DNA of 59,430 nt, taken from Acetobacter sp. CAG:977 (GTDB lineage Bacteria > Pseudomonadota > Alphaproteobacteria > CAAGCB01 > CAG-977). The stretch lies in assembly GCA_000434295.1 (NCBI GenBank), contig HF994932.1, forward strand, positions 169,511 to 228,940, written 5' to 3'. The notes under the pieces are model-generated. The model was given only the letters and a program-made list of their open reading frames with translations, was not told the origin of the DNA and made no database searches. Shown here one piece after another: positions 28,630 through 37,001 of this stretch; within the stretch, counting starts at the first letter, position 1, and each line of letters opens with the position of its first letter. The position numbers were made by a program, and so were the translations under genes.

Positions 28630-29374
28630 TGGCCTCTCCTTTGTCTATGCTCTGCCCGTTGATTACGGTCGCCACAGGTTTCTCGTATCCGCCCGGAGAA
28701 ATGCCTCCGATAACATTTGCGACCTGTTTTTCCATATCCGCCATCAGTAGCGTAATTTGATCCATCGTTTCATACGCATTCGCCATCACCGCTAACGTAT
28801 TGGCATTCATTTGATCCACCAACGCCCCCGTCTGACCTGCTTTTTCCAAAGCATCGTTAACGGCTTTCGCCCGTTCCTCAACGTCTTTACCGTGATTGGT
28901 TATCATATAAAGGCTGGTCGCAATCCGGCGTTTTTCTGCCAAATCTTTTGCTTTATCGCGGTTTTCAAGCAGTTTGCTTAAATCTTCCTGACTGGCTTCG
29001 CCCTCAACAAAATACGATGCCTTGGCTACACGCGCCGCTTCATCAGGACCTCTACTACCAGCTGCAGCAACTATGCTTTCGCCAAAACTGAAAGCTTCGG
29101 TTCCTGAAATATTTTGAAGCCTTTTGCCCATTGACTGAAGGCTTCCGAGGCTATCCAGCAGTTTTTGAGGATTGACAACCGCCTGTAAATCCTGCATTCC
29201 TTTAATGTTTTGCAACGCCGTCGGAAAACCCTGCAACTTTGCGGCTAAGCTGCTGACAAGCGATGCCAGTTTTGTCGTGTCAAACACCGGCCACCCTTGG
29301 GCTTTTGCCTCTCCGCACGAAAGAAAAACGGAGACAGCCGCAACCATTATCATTAAGCGTTTTTTCTTTAACAT
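28613..29374 (-). CDS. VirB5/TrbJ-like secreted protein (third in array)
   Basis: The 253-residue product has a signal peptide (about 1-25, SCGEAKAQG) followed at once by WPVFDTTKLASLVSSLAAKL. This resembles the start of mature VirB5/TrbJ proteins (PVFD-x-NLA). The remainder is helical: IKGMQDLQAVVNPQKLL, a long ENRDKAKDLAEKRRIATSLY segment and a final ETMDQITLLMADMEKQVANV helix. VirB5-type proteins sit at pilus tips and can act as adhesins. This is a topology-level match only. Confidence 0.65.
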   Translation of the reverse strand: MLKKKRLMIMVAAVSVFLSCGEAKAQGWPVFDTTKLASLVSSLAAKLQGFPTALQNIKGMQDLQAVVNPQKLLDSLGSLQSMGKRLQNISGTEAFSFGESIVAAAGSRGPDEAARVAKASYFVEGEASQEDLSKLLENRDKAKDLAEKRRIATSLYMITNHGKDVEERAKAVNDALEKAGQTGALVDQMNANTLAVMANAYETMDQITLLMADMEKQVANVIGGISPGGYEKPVATVINGQSIDKGEANVVLE

Positions 29375-29386
29375 GTCCGTTCTCCT

Positions 29387-30055
29387 TTATTCCGGCGTAT
29401 TCGTATCAATACTGAAGAAATCTATTGTCTTTTTCGCCTGTGTCCCTGCCGATCTCAGCAACTGAGTGTATCCCGCCTGCTCCAAAGTCAGCAACTTGAC
29501 ACGATTGATTTCTCCCAACAACGCCGTTTCCGAAGTTTCTTCCGCTTTTTGTCCGTCTTCTTCCAGAGCCGGAATTTCGGACAGGCTTTTATCCAGCTTT
29601 TTTCTCGTCGCGACAGCATTACCGTATGCTTGCGCCAGAGCGACAAACGTCATGGCCTGTTGGTTCACTCGAGTTTGCTGAAGTTTCTCTATTTGCGTCC
29701 CGGCACGCATATTATTGCGCATCCATTCCGCCGAAGCGTTCGGATCATCTGCCTTTGCCGCCAATTCCGCTGGCAAAACCGGTGCAGCTTTGCCTATCGG
29801 TTCGTCTTTGGCGTCCTGATTAAATATTCCGCCCTTCTTCAGAGTTTCCATCAACTTGGCCGGATTGCCCAAGTTCTTAGTCATCGACATAAAATTTTCC
29901 GACGAAGCAATCTTTTCTATCGTCCCGCGGGCTTCACTTAACGTATTCAACATCGCCTGAAGCTTCATAACGGCATCCATCGTCGTTTGCGCCGATGCCC
30001 GCCCGGGACAGAAAACAACCGCCGCTAAAAAAATGAGAGTATATTTACGAAACAT
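29387..30055 (-). CDS. VirB5-like secreted coiled-coil protein (second in array)
   Basis: The 222-residue product has a signal peptide (about 1-22, FCPGRASAQT) and an almost wholly helical mature part. That part includes an N-terminal coiled coil (VMKLQAMLNTLSEARGTIEK) and a long C-terminal helix with QTRVNQQAMTFVALAQAYG. No Cys remains after the signal peptide. The architecture matches VirB5/TrbJ-like minor pilus components. It is separated from the next gene by 12 nt. Confidence 0.65.
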   Translation of the reverse strand: MFRKYTLIFLAAVVFCPGRASAQTTMDAVMKLQAMLNTLSEARGTIEKIASSENFMSMTKNLGNPAKLMETLKKGGIFNQDAKDEPIGKAAPVLPAELAAKADDPNASAEWMRNNMRAGTQIEKLQQTRVNQQAMTFVALAQAYGNAVATRKKLDKSLSEIPALEEDGQKAEETSETALLGEINRVKLLTLEQAGYTQLLRSAGTQAKKTIDFFSIDTNTPE

Positions 30056-30095
30056 GATCTTTCTCCATCTTCTTCGATTGATATGCTCAACCTTT

Positions 30096-30758
30096 TTAAC
30101 GACACACGTCTCCTATCGATGCCGATGTTGTATCATTTGCCTGCATCTTGGTATCTTTGACCTTTAATTTCAAAATCTTTTGCAAAATCTTGGAATTTGC
30201 CCCCAGCATCTGCATCTGATCGCTGGAACTGTTAACAGCTTCCTGAGCCTCCTTCATATCCGCGCCGGAAGCCAGTTCCGTTTGCGTCGCCAAGCTCTCG
30301 CTTAAGCTGGCCGTCGTGTTTTCCTCAATCATTTGAGCCACCGCCGTACGACAATCCTGCGTTTGCTCGGGATCAAATTCACCTTCTTTCGATTTATATA
30401 ACCCTTGAACCCAATCCTTCACCTTTTCAGGTTCTTTGACGACTTCCTCCGTCAGACCGATCTTTTTCGCCGCCGGCGGTATCGTCACAGACTTGGAAAT
30501 CTTATCTACATTCTCAATCATGCCCTTCAAGCCGTCCAGACTGAGTTTGCCGCCCATATTCTTAGCCTGTTCCACACCGTTCTTAATTTGCTCAAACTGT
30601 TGTTTCGCCTGTTCGATGCTTTGTTTAACCATTTCCAAATTTTGAACCAATTCGCTCATGCCTATCGTCGGAATGGGAATCGCTTTGGCCGCGGTCGGCA
30701 ACATTGACGCCGAAATTATCGCTAAACCGACCATCGTGGTTTTCTTGAAAATCTTCAT
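30096..30758 (-). CDS. VirB5-like secreted coiled-coil protein (first in array)
   Basis: The 220-residue product has a signal peptide (about 1-26) followed by PIPTIGMSELVQNLEMVKQ and a heptad-rich region (SIEQAKQQFEQIKNGVEQAK). A predicted helical bundle follows, with one Cys (TQDCRTAV) and a Cys two residues from the end. This is the best VirB5 look-alike of the three. The ATG has GGGAGG 7-8 nt upstream. It begins a new unit after the terminator that follows virB4. Confidence 0.7.
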   Translation of the reverse strand: MKIFKKTTMVGLAIISASMLPTAAKAIPIPTIGMSELVQNLEMVKQSIEQAKQQFEQIKNGVEQAKNMGGKLSLDGLKGMIENVDKISKSVTIPPAAKKIGLTEEVVKEPEKVKDWVQGLYKSKEGEFDPEQTQDCRTAVAQMIEENTTASLSESLATQTELASGADMKEAQEAVNSSSDQMQMLGANSKILQKILKLKVKDTKMQANDTTSASIGDVCR

Positions 30759-30891
30759 TGAGGCCTCCCTGAAACTTCTGCCGGTGTTAAGGTACTTTTC
30801 CTATCTATACTTAAATTTTAAACATATAATTATGGCAAAACAACGGTTTTCATTATGGCAATTATGACAAAAAAAAGACAAAAATATGACA

Positions 30892-30918
30892 AAGCGGCAA
30901 AAATAACTTTTGCCGCTT
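30892..30918 (-). terminator. Intrinsic terminator after virB4
   Basis: AAGCGGCAAAA (30892-30902) and TTTTGCCGCTT (30908-30918) form a perfect 11-bp stem with a 5-nt loop. On the minus strand a T-rich tract follows. It separates virB4 from the secreted-protein array, which must then have its own promoter in 30759-30890 or depend on read-through. Confidence 0.8.
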
Positions 30919-30938
30919 CGAATAATTTTTTTTCTTTG

Positions 30939-33362
30939 TCAGGCAACTTCCAAATACTTGTCCACAAATGCTTCCGGACCGTATTCTTTCATCAGCTGTT
31001 CCGCCAAAAGAACGTGCTTGCGTCCCGAAGAATACAGTTTTAAGTACGGTCCCAATCCGCTTAAGCTGACATCCAAAATAACAGATTCGCCGACCGCGGG
31101 ACGTGCTACCAAAATCGCGTATTTCAGCTCTTTGAACGCTCTGCCGAAAATAAAATCACGTTCACGGGGCGTCAAACGCCAGTTCTCATAGTCTTCTTCC
31201 GTCCCTTGCGGGTTCCTGAAGAAAATAACCGTCTGACATTGACCGCGGATAACCTCGCCCAACCCCAAACTGTCTACGATATTCGGCTGTTGGAACGCGC
31301 ACAGATACGCTTGACGCTTCTTACGCCCTTCTTGCAAGCCGATAATAAAGCTTTCGCGGAACATCGGATGTTTCAACATCGGCGCCGTTTCGTCGATCAT
31401 AATCAGGCTGGGATCCCCCGTTTGCCCCGAAACGCTGTGAATACGCTGCATAATGTAACTGATGACCGCAGGCGCCAAAACTTCGTCTTCGAAAATATGC
31501 GTAAAGTCAAACGCGATAAAGCGCGCCGTCATGTCCAGCGTGTCGTTCGGAGAATTGAAAATTAAACCGTATTGCTGGTCATTGACCCAACGGAACAGCT
31601 CGCGACGCATCGCACCCGTCGGAGAAAAACAGCTTTTATGCAGGTTCTTTAACGTCCTTTCCTCGGGACGCAAATACTCGAACGCCGTCGTTACCGCACG
31701 CGCAATTTCTTTTTCGGACTGCGCATCGTCAACCATCGTAATCGCTTTTAACCAACGACGCAAAAAAGCTCTGTTCTCGGGGACGTCCTGACATGAGAAC
31801 GGATTCATCGACGTAGAATCTTTGTCGCCGTCAAAATTAACATACGCCCCTTGTATGGCGCGGCAAAAGACTTCCACACCTCTGTGGCGGTCAAAGAAAT
31901 AAACGCGCAAATCACGGTGGCGCATGGATTGCCCCGCCAAAAACGCCAGCAATGTCGTTTTACCTTGACCGGTAGAACCCAACAAAATACAGTGTGCCAC
32001 CGCGTTCGCCGCCGCCGTTACATGGAATTGCCAACGGTACACCGTCCCGCTGATCGTACGGAAAATCGTAATCGGTCCGGGACCCCAGTCGCTGTTTTCA
32101 TTGCCTTCCGCCGTTTTTTCCATGCCTATCGCCGTCGCAACGGCACGAGATAAAAACGAATACGTGCGGGGATAAACTTCGTACGTCGGAAATTGGGTAA
32201 AGAAACAAGCCTGAGCCACCCAACCTTCCCGAACGGGCGTAACACCGTACAGACGGCAAATACGTTCGACTTCCATCTGTCCGAATTCAATTTCTTCCAT
32301 TGTTTCGCCGAAAACGAACAAGCTTAGCGAATAATGGCAGAGCGTCTGAGTGTCGCTGTCGGCACTGTCAATCATTTCGACGGCTTCGGCATACTGATCG
32401 GCGACAGATCCCGAAAAACTGGTCACTTTTGCCATTCGTTCCTGTTGCATCAAAATTGCCAAAGCCTTGACTTTCGGAATGGGCGTGATCGTATGCAACA
32501 TCGTGACTTCGACGTCAATGGCCTGCAAATCGGAAATCATCTGTTCATCCATATAGTCGCCGGGAGAACGCAACCCCATCACGATTCCGAACAGCTCGCG
32601 TTCGCCGGAAAAGAAGCGGATCAAACCTTCATCACCCGTAAAGTGAATGTAATCCGCAGTTAACATGGATTTCAGCTCTGCCCCTTCCAAAGACCCGACG
32701 CGGGGACGCGGACAGGTTATGGGACTGCACAGACGGGCAAAAAAAGTAAACGGACTAAGATCCAAATCGCTTTCGCCGGTTTCAAACATCTGCGTCGGCT
32801 CATACATATCCAAAATCGTCGTCAAAGCCTGCGCCGCCTGAGCCAAATCTCTGGCATGATTTTTTCGTTCTTTAACGGAAAGAACAATATAATGTTTGTT
32901 TCTGAAAACACGGCTTAAGCTTTCCGACCACTGTTCGGCGATTCGGCGCAACAACGGGTTTTCATGTTTCGTTTCGTTGCCCAAAGGCGTCATTTCGCGT
33001 ATGGTAATGACGCGTACCGTAACGTTCAAATCCGCCATTGCATCAATGAAACTTTGGCGGGCAACCAGCATATTTTCACGCATTTCGGGCTGAATCATCG
33101 CCACATCGGCACCTTTGACCGAAAAAACGCGCACCAAAGACCCGTTATGGCATTCTATCGTTGCCCCGTCTTCTTTCAACCGTTCGAAAGGCAAAAAATC
33201 GCTGACTTGAGTTTCCTTGGGCTTGGGCAAGATAATTTCACCCAGCTTTGTCGCCAGCAAACCGGCAAACGCCGATGCCGCAACAATCCCCAGCAGACCG
33301 ACCAAAACGGCGCCTGATCCCAAACTTTGAACAAAAACGGTATATATACTTTCAGGGGGCAA
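30939..33362 (-). CDS. virB4: VirB4-family type IV secretion ATPase
   Basis: VirB4 proteins energise pilus biogenesis and substrate transfer at the inner membrane. The 807-residue protein has a short N-terminal hydrophobic stretch (about 10-36) and a VirB4 N-terminal domain. The ATPase core has Walker A GSTGQGKTT (about 461-469), Walker B PSLIMIDET (about 651-659) and a QPNIVDSLGLGEVIRGQCQT region. Start: a TTG at 33360-33362 is 7 nt after AAAGGA and overlaps the virB3 stop. No ATG or GTG occurs nearby, so a TTG start is likely. It resembles VirB4/TrbE more than Dot/Icm DotO. Confidence 0.93.
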   Translation of the reverse strand: MPPESIYTVFVQSLGSGAVLVGLLGIVAASAFAGLLATKLGEIILPKPKETQVSDFLPFERLKEDGATIECHNGSLVRVFSVKGADVAMIQPEMRENMLVARQSFIDAMADLNVTVRVITIREMTPLGNETKHENPLLRRIAEQWSESLSRVFRNKHYIVLSVKERKNHARDLAQAAQALTTILDMYEPTQMFETGESDLDLSPFTFFARLCSPITCPRPRVGSLEGAELKSMLTADYIHFTGDEGLIRFFSGERELFGIVMGLRSPGDYMDEQMISDLQAIDVEVTMLHTITPIPKVKALAILMQQERMAKVTSFSGSVADQYAEAVEMIDSADSDTQTLCHYSLSLFVFGETMEEIEFGQMEVERICRLYGVTPVREGWVAQACFFTQFPTYEVYPRTYSFLSRAVATAIGMEKTAEGNENSDWGPGPITIFRTISGTVYRWQFHVTAAANAVAHCILLGSTGQGKTTLLAFLAGQSMRHRDLRVYFFDRHRGVEVFCRAIQGAYVNFDGDKDSTSMNPFSCQDVPENRAFLRRWLKAITMVDDAQSEKEIARAVTTAFEYLRPEERTLKNLHKSCFSPTGAMRRELFRWVNDQQYGLIFNSPNDTLDMTARFIAFDFTHIFEDEVLAPAVISYIMQRIHSVSGQTGDPSLIMIDETAPMLKHPMFRESFIIGLQEGRKKRQAYLCAFQQPNIVDSLGLGEVIRGQCQTVIFFRNPQGTEEDYENWRLTPRERDFIFGRAFKELKYAILVARPAVGESVILDVSLSGLGPYLKLYSSGRKHVLLAEQLMKEYGPEAFVDKYLEVA

Positions 33363-33642
33363 GTTTCGTTCCTTTACTCTTATACATATTATGCGATCCG
33401 CCTGCCATCGGGCCGTACGTCTGCATCATCGTCGACAAATGCGGTTCGCGCGCTCCGTAAACAATTAAAAAAATATGCGCAAAAAGAATCGTTACGCAAA
33501 ACCATAACGGGTTCGCGTTAAACAAACCCATACCGATAAACATAAACGGAAACTGCAATGCCATGTTCGCCGCCGCAGGCAAAAACGGCGCCCAAAACAA
33601 ACGAGGCGGCATCGCAACGGCTTTTAACAGCGGTTCTCTCAT
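33352..33642 (-). CDS. virB3: VirB3-like type IV secretion protein
   Basis: The 96-residue product begins REPLLKAVAMPPRLFWAPFLP, typical of VirB3. Two close hydrophobic segments (about 18-40 and 44-68) follow, then a short polar tail. VirB3 is an inner-membrane partner of VirB4 needed for pilus assembly. The ATG at 33642 has AAAGGA 8 nt upstream. An in-frame TTG at 33675 has no such signal. The end overlaps virB4, and fusions of the two occur elsewhere. Confidence 0.88.
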   Translation of the reverse strand: MREPLLKAVAMPPRLFWAPFLPAAANMALQFPFMFIGMGLFNANPLWFCVTILFAHIFLIVYGAREPHLSTMMQTYGPMAGGSHNMYKSKGTKLAP

Positions 33643-33741
33643 TCTTTGCGTCCTTTCTTTTTCAGCATATGTCAAAAAACTGAAAAAAATATAAATAAAT
33701 TATAGAAAATCGTTCCTTAGAAATAAAGACCCCGCAAAAAA

Positions 33742-33771
33742 ATATTGCCGCGGAAAGCTCCGCGGCAATAT
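33742..33771 (-). terminator. Strong hairpin between virB2 and virB3
   Basis: A perfect 13-bp stem (ATATTGCCGCGGA / TCCGCGGCAATAT) with a 4-nt loop is followed on the minus strand by TTTTTT. It sits 22 nt after the virB2 stop and about 100 nt before virB3. It can act as a terminator or attenuator, or as a 3' stabiliser of the pilin message, giving more pilin than VirB3/VirB4. Confidence 0.85.
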
Positions 33772-33793
33772 CTGAAAGCAATTACATCTGTGA

Positions 33794-34120
33794 TTACATC
33801 GTATCGGCAACACCGGACATACCCGTTGCGCTGCTTTCCGAACCGGCACCGCCAGACGTAAAGTATTCAACAACGGCGTTCGCAATAGCCAAAATGACCA
33901 GACCGAATGCCAAAGAAGCAAACCATTTCCATTTTACGGCACCGAAAATCGCGCCGACGGCCAAACCGACCAAACCGAAACCGCCCATAACGAACACAAC
34001 CGTACGAACGTTCGTGAACAATGATTTACCTTTGCTGACAACCGTCGCAAAAGCGTCTGCATAGGCATCGGGGGTCGTGGCGACCATGGCTGCCAAAGCC
34101 AGGAATAAAAGTTTCAACAT
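33794..34120 (-). CDS. virB2: VirB2/TrbC-like major pilin
   Basis: The 108-residue product has a signal peptide (about 1-21, TTPDAYAD). A short polar helix follows, then two hydrophobic segments (about 40-62 and 66-88) around a small basic turn (GAVKWKW), exactly the VirB2/TrbC layout. The C-terminal tail is small and polar (GGAGSESSATG). Such pilins are processed and polymerise into conjugative-type pili. Strong ribosome binding site AAGGAG. It is the first gene of the leftward arm. Confidence 0.9.
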   Translation of the reverse strand: MLKLLFLALAAMVATTPDAYADAFATVVSKGKSLFTNVRTVVFVMGGFGLVGLAVGAIFGAVKWKWFASLAFGLVILAIANAVVEYFTSGGAGSESSATGMSGVADTM

Positions 34121-34440
34121 ATCGATTCTCCTTGTCCAAAGTTAAAAACTTTCCATCTCGATATTTTCAGAATAAAAAAAACACGTCTTAATGTCCAGAT
34201 GAAAAATTAACTCGCTTTTTTTGAACATCATATTGTAAATAAACGATTTTTTTGAAAAATGACACTTCCGTAAAAAAACTGTCACGAAGTTGAAACGCTG
34301 TTAAAAAACTTCTTTTCCCCCAGTTTCCTTAAAAATTCAAATATCGCTTTTAAAATTTACCGATAGTTAAGTACTTTGCGAATAGACTTTATTATAATTA
34401 TGCCAGCAGAATGCTTCCTTTAAACAAACGGCGGTCAACA
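34121..34440. promoter_or_regulatory. AT-rich divergent control region between VirB-type and type IVb pilus operons
   Basis: About 320 bp without a gene separate virB2 (leftward) from the pilus operon (rightward). It is markedly A+T-rich with long A and T runs. A possible rightward promoter is TTAAGT (34367-34372), 17 nt, TATTAT (34390-34395), overlapping TATAAT at 34393-34398. I found no convincing leftward promoter and no long dyad. The region is the natural place for shared control of both arms. Confidence 0.5.
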
Positions 34441-36813
34441 ATGAAACCTGAACTCAAAGACCTCTCTACCACCACATCGCCTTCGGCTCCGCTTCAGACC
34501 GATAAAAAAAAGGCGCTGTCTTTGACTGCGGGAACCGTCGCTTTTTTTACCGCTTGCCTTTTTTTGATCGCAGGGCTGTGCCGCTTTTCTTTCTATGTGC
34601 TCAAAAACCACAGAAACGCCGTGGATAAAAGTGCCTTTGTAAAAACTTATATCGACGTACAGCCTTATAACGGATATAAAAACGCCGATTATATCGCGTT
34701 GGATTCTTTTAAAAACGGCGCTCCGGCCGTCTTCTTTGAAAATAAACGCCCCGAATCTTTAAAAAGCGCAAATCAAAAACAAAATCATAAACCGCCTCTG
34801 CCCGTATACGCTTCCGTTTCTCCGGCGCCCGCCGAACACGAGCCCACCTTGCGCGCAATACCCGCAAAAAGGCTCGCCCCCGTCGTACATGCCCCGATCT
34901 CCGTCGCCGCCGTTTCTTTGAAAAAAGAAAATATCCGAGATAACGCCGTCTCCCTTGACGATTTAATCATTTCAGGAACAAAAATTTTAGACGACGGAGA
35001 CGAAAAAATCGCCGAAGCCGCCGAAATCGAAGACGCTTTCGCCTTTGATGCCGCAAAAGCCGAAATCTTTGAACCGAAAGAAGAAAAAAAGATCCTTCCC
35101 GAATTGCCGGCAGACGTCGCCTCTCCCGATAAGCCTCCCTTTACGCCGACCATTCGCAAAAAAAGCCCCGCAAAAACCGTTTGGATCGATGTCGCCGCGT
35201 TAAGGCGTTCTTTAAAAGAACAGGAAAACAGCGCTTTAAAAATTTTGGCCGCCGCAGAAAAAAAGAAAGCCGTTAAAAAAGAAAACGATGCTCTGCTTAA
35301 CATGGGCGGCGCAAAACAGCTTGCTTCCTTAAAAAACGAAATCTCCTCAGATACGGAACTCAACGCTTCGGACAAATCGCAAAAAACACCCGAAAACAAA
35401 ACGACCGAAACCGAAAATACGCCGCCGCTTAAAGCCGTCGGGAAAAAAGAAGACGAAAACGTAAAAAAAGCCGTCCGTTCAAAAGTCGCACAAGCTCAGA
35501 AAAAAGCCAACGACAGCTTTGTTCAAACGGAAAGCTTGTGGAAAATCGCCGTTGCAAACGGAACACCGAAAAACAAGCTGGCCGTCAAAAAGCCCGAAAC
35601 GGAAAATGAAAAAATCATCGCCATTAAAAATCTGGCTCGAGAAGAAGCCGATAACGAAAAACCGTCAAAAGAATATATCGAGGTGAAAAATTCTTTCGAA
35701 GAGCCGGCCGAAACCGTTATTTACAGAAACGGAAAACCGCACAAAATTTTCAATGCGGATGAAAAAAAAGAACAAAAAACGGCTGACAATAGCGATTCTT
35801 CGCTGAATTGGCTGGATCGCCAACAAGCCGCCGTGTGGACAAGCATGGCTCAATCGGATACGCCGTCGGTATGGACACTTTCATCCAACGATACGCCGCA
35901 CAATCCCGAAACAGCCAAAGCTTTTAAAGTCGCGGACGTTTCGGAACCCGCTCCGCAAAAAACGCCCGAAACCGAAAAAGATAACGAAAAAGACAATGTT
36001 TTAACATCGGCGGAAGTTCGCGTCGTCGGCGAAGAAAAAAAGCCCGAAGCGAAAAAATCGCCTTTATTGTTGCCGTTGGGGTCGTCGGAACCCGTATCGA
36101 CATCGGCGCCTTTGCCGGCAGCGGTAATGCCTTCTTCGTCAGCGGGGAAAACGAATCAAAGCTCTCCGTCTCAGCCGGTAATTCATGCCTTGCCGGCGCC
36201 CGCTCCATTCGCCGATGAAGCGCAAAACGAACAGGACGACAGCATCGTCGGAAAAATAAAAGCTTTGTTCAGTTCATCGGATACCGCTCCTGCCTTGCCG
36301 GATCTGGGCGGCGGATCGTCGGAACCCCTGCCGGATTTAAATAAAAAGCCGAAAACTTCAACAAAAACCGCTTCCAAAAAAAGCAAAAAAGCATCTTCTG
36401 CTTCAGTGCGCGAAGACGCGTTCGCAAAGATGGAACGTAACGCAAAAAGAAACGACGAAGACGAATTCCCGTCTGAACTGCGCCTGACTTTCAAGCCGGG
36501 GAACGCGGAATTGACATCAACCTCCGTAAAATGGGTCAAAGCTTTCGGCAACCGCGCCAAAAAAGACATACAACGCGGCATCGAAGTCCGCATGAGCAAT
36601 CAAATCCGCGATATTCAGGAAAAACGCTTTGCCATCATCCGAAGCATCCTGTTGGGAACGGGTATGGAACCGACCCAGCTGTTCCCCGTCATGACGAACA
36701 GGACACCTCATACCATTGTTTTGCGCGCCTTTGACATCCCGGAAGAAGGATATGAAGAATATACGTCTTCGGGCAACGGCGTTGAAGAACGCATCTATTT
36801 CAAACAGTGGTAG
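34441..36813 (+). CDS. Inner-membrane protein with long disordered linker and degenerate OmpA-like C-terminus
   Basis: The 790-residue product has a short cytoplasmic start, one transmembrane segment (about 25-47, SLTAGTVAFFTACLFLIAGL) and about 600 residues of Lys/Glu/Ala/Pro-rich low-complexity sequence. A final globular domain of about 110 residues follows. That domain contains LTFKPGNAELTSTSVKWVKAF, IEVRMS, EKRFAIIRSILLGTGMEPTQ and PHTIVLRA, in the order of an OmpA-like peptidoglycan-binding domain but degenerate. It could span from inner membrane to cell wall. The ATG at 34441 is preferred because 34411 lies close to the possible transcription start. It leads the pilus operon. Its role is unknown. 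Confidence 0.7.
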   Translation: MKPELKDLSTTTSPSAPLQTDKKKALSLTAGTVAFFTACLFLIAGLCRFSFYVLKNHRNAVDKSAFVKTYIDVQPYNGYKNADYIALDSFKNGAPAVFFENKRPESLKSANQKQNHKPPLPVYASVSPAPAEHEPTLRAIPAKRLAPVVHAPISVAAVSLKKENIRDNAVSLDDLIISGTKILDDGDEKIAEAAEIEDAFAFDAAKAEIFEPKEEKKILPELPADVASPDKPPFTPTIRKKSPAKTVWIDVAALRRSLKEQENSALKILAAAEKKKAVKKENDALLNMGGAKQLASLKNEISSDTELNASDKSQKTPENKTTETENTPPLKAVGKKEDENVKKAVRSKVAQAQKKANDSFVQTESLWKIAVANGTPKNKLAVKKPETENEKIIAIKNLAREEADNEKPSKEYIEVKNSFEEPAETVIYRNGKPHKIFNADEKKEQKTADNSDSSLNWLDRQQAAVWTSMAQSDTPSVWTLSSNDTPHNPETAKAFKVADVSEPAPQKTPETEKDNEKDNVLTSAEVRVVGEEKKPEAKKSPLLLPLGSSEPVSTSAPLPAAVMPSSSAGKTNQSSPSQPVIHALPAPAPFADEAQNEQDDSIVGKIKALFSSSDTAPALPDLGGGSSEPLPDLNKKPKTSTKTASKKSKKASSASVREDAFAKMERNAKRNDEDEFPSELRLTFKPGNAELTSTSVKWVKAFGNRAKKDIQRGIEVRMSNQIRDIQEKRFAIIRSILLGTGMEPTQLFPVMTNRTPHTIVLRAFDIPEEGYEEYTSSGNGVEERIYFKQW

Positions 36814-36880
36814 GATTCGCGTAAAACGATACGGATTGAACGCCGCACAAAAATTTGCTAATACTTAAAAAGTCTTTTTA

Positions 36881-36902
36881 AAAACGGGCTCGCAACCGTT
36901 TT
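36881..36902 (+). terminator. Weak hairpin in the spacer before the pilL-like gene
   Basis: AAAACGG and CCGTTTT form a 7-bp stem with an 8-nt loop, followed at a short distance by TTTTTT. The 188-bp gap (36814-37001) otherwise shows only AT-rich sequence, so a partial terminator plus a new promoter is possible. Confidence 0.35.
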
Positions 36903-37001
36903 ATAAAGGATTTTTTAAAGAATTTAATGCTTTAATGTAATCTCTGAAGAATGTTTTTCAGAACCGACGGTACAGAAAGTTAGAATTGGAGAAAGAACCT
37001 C

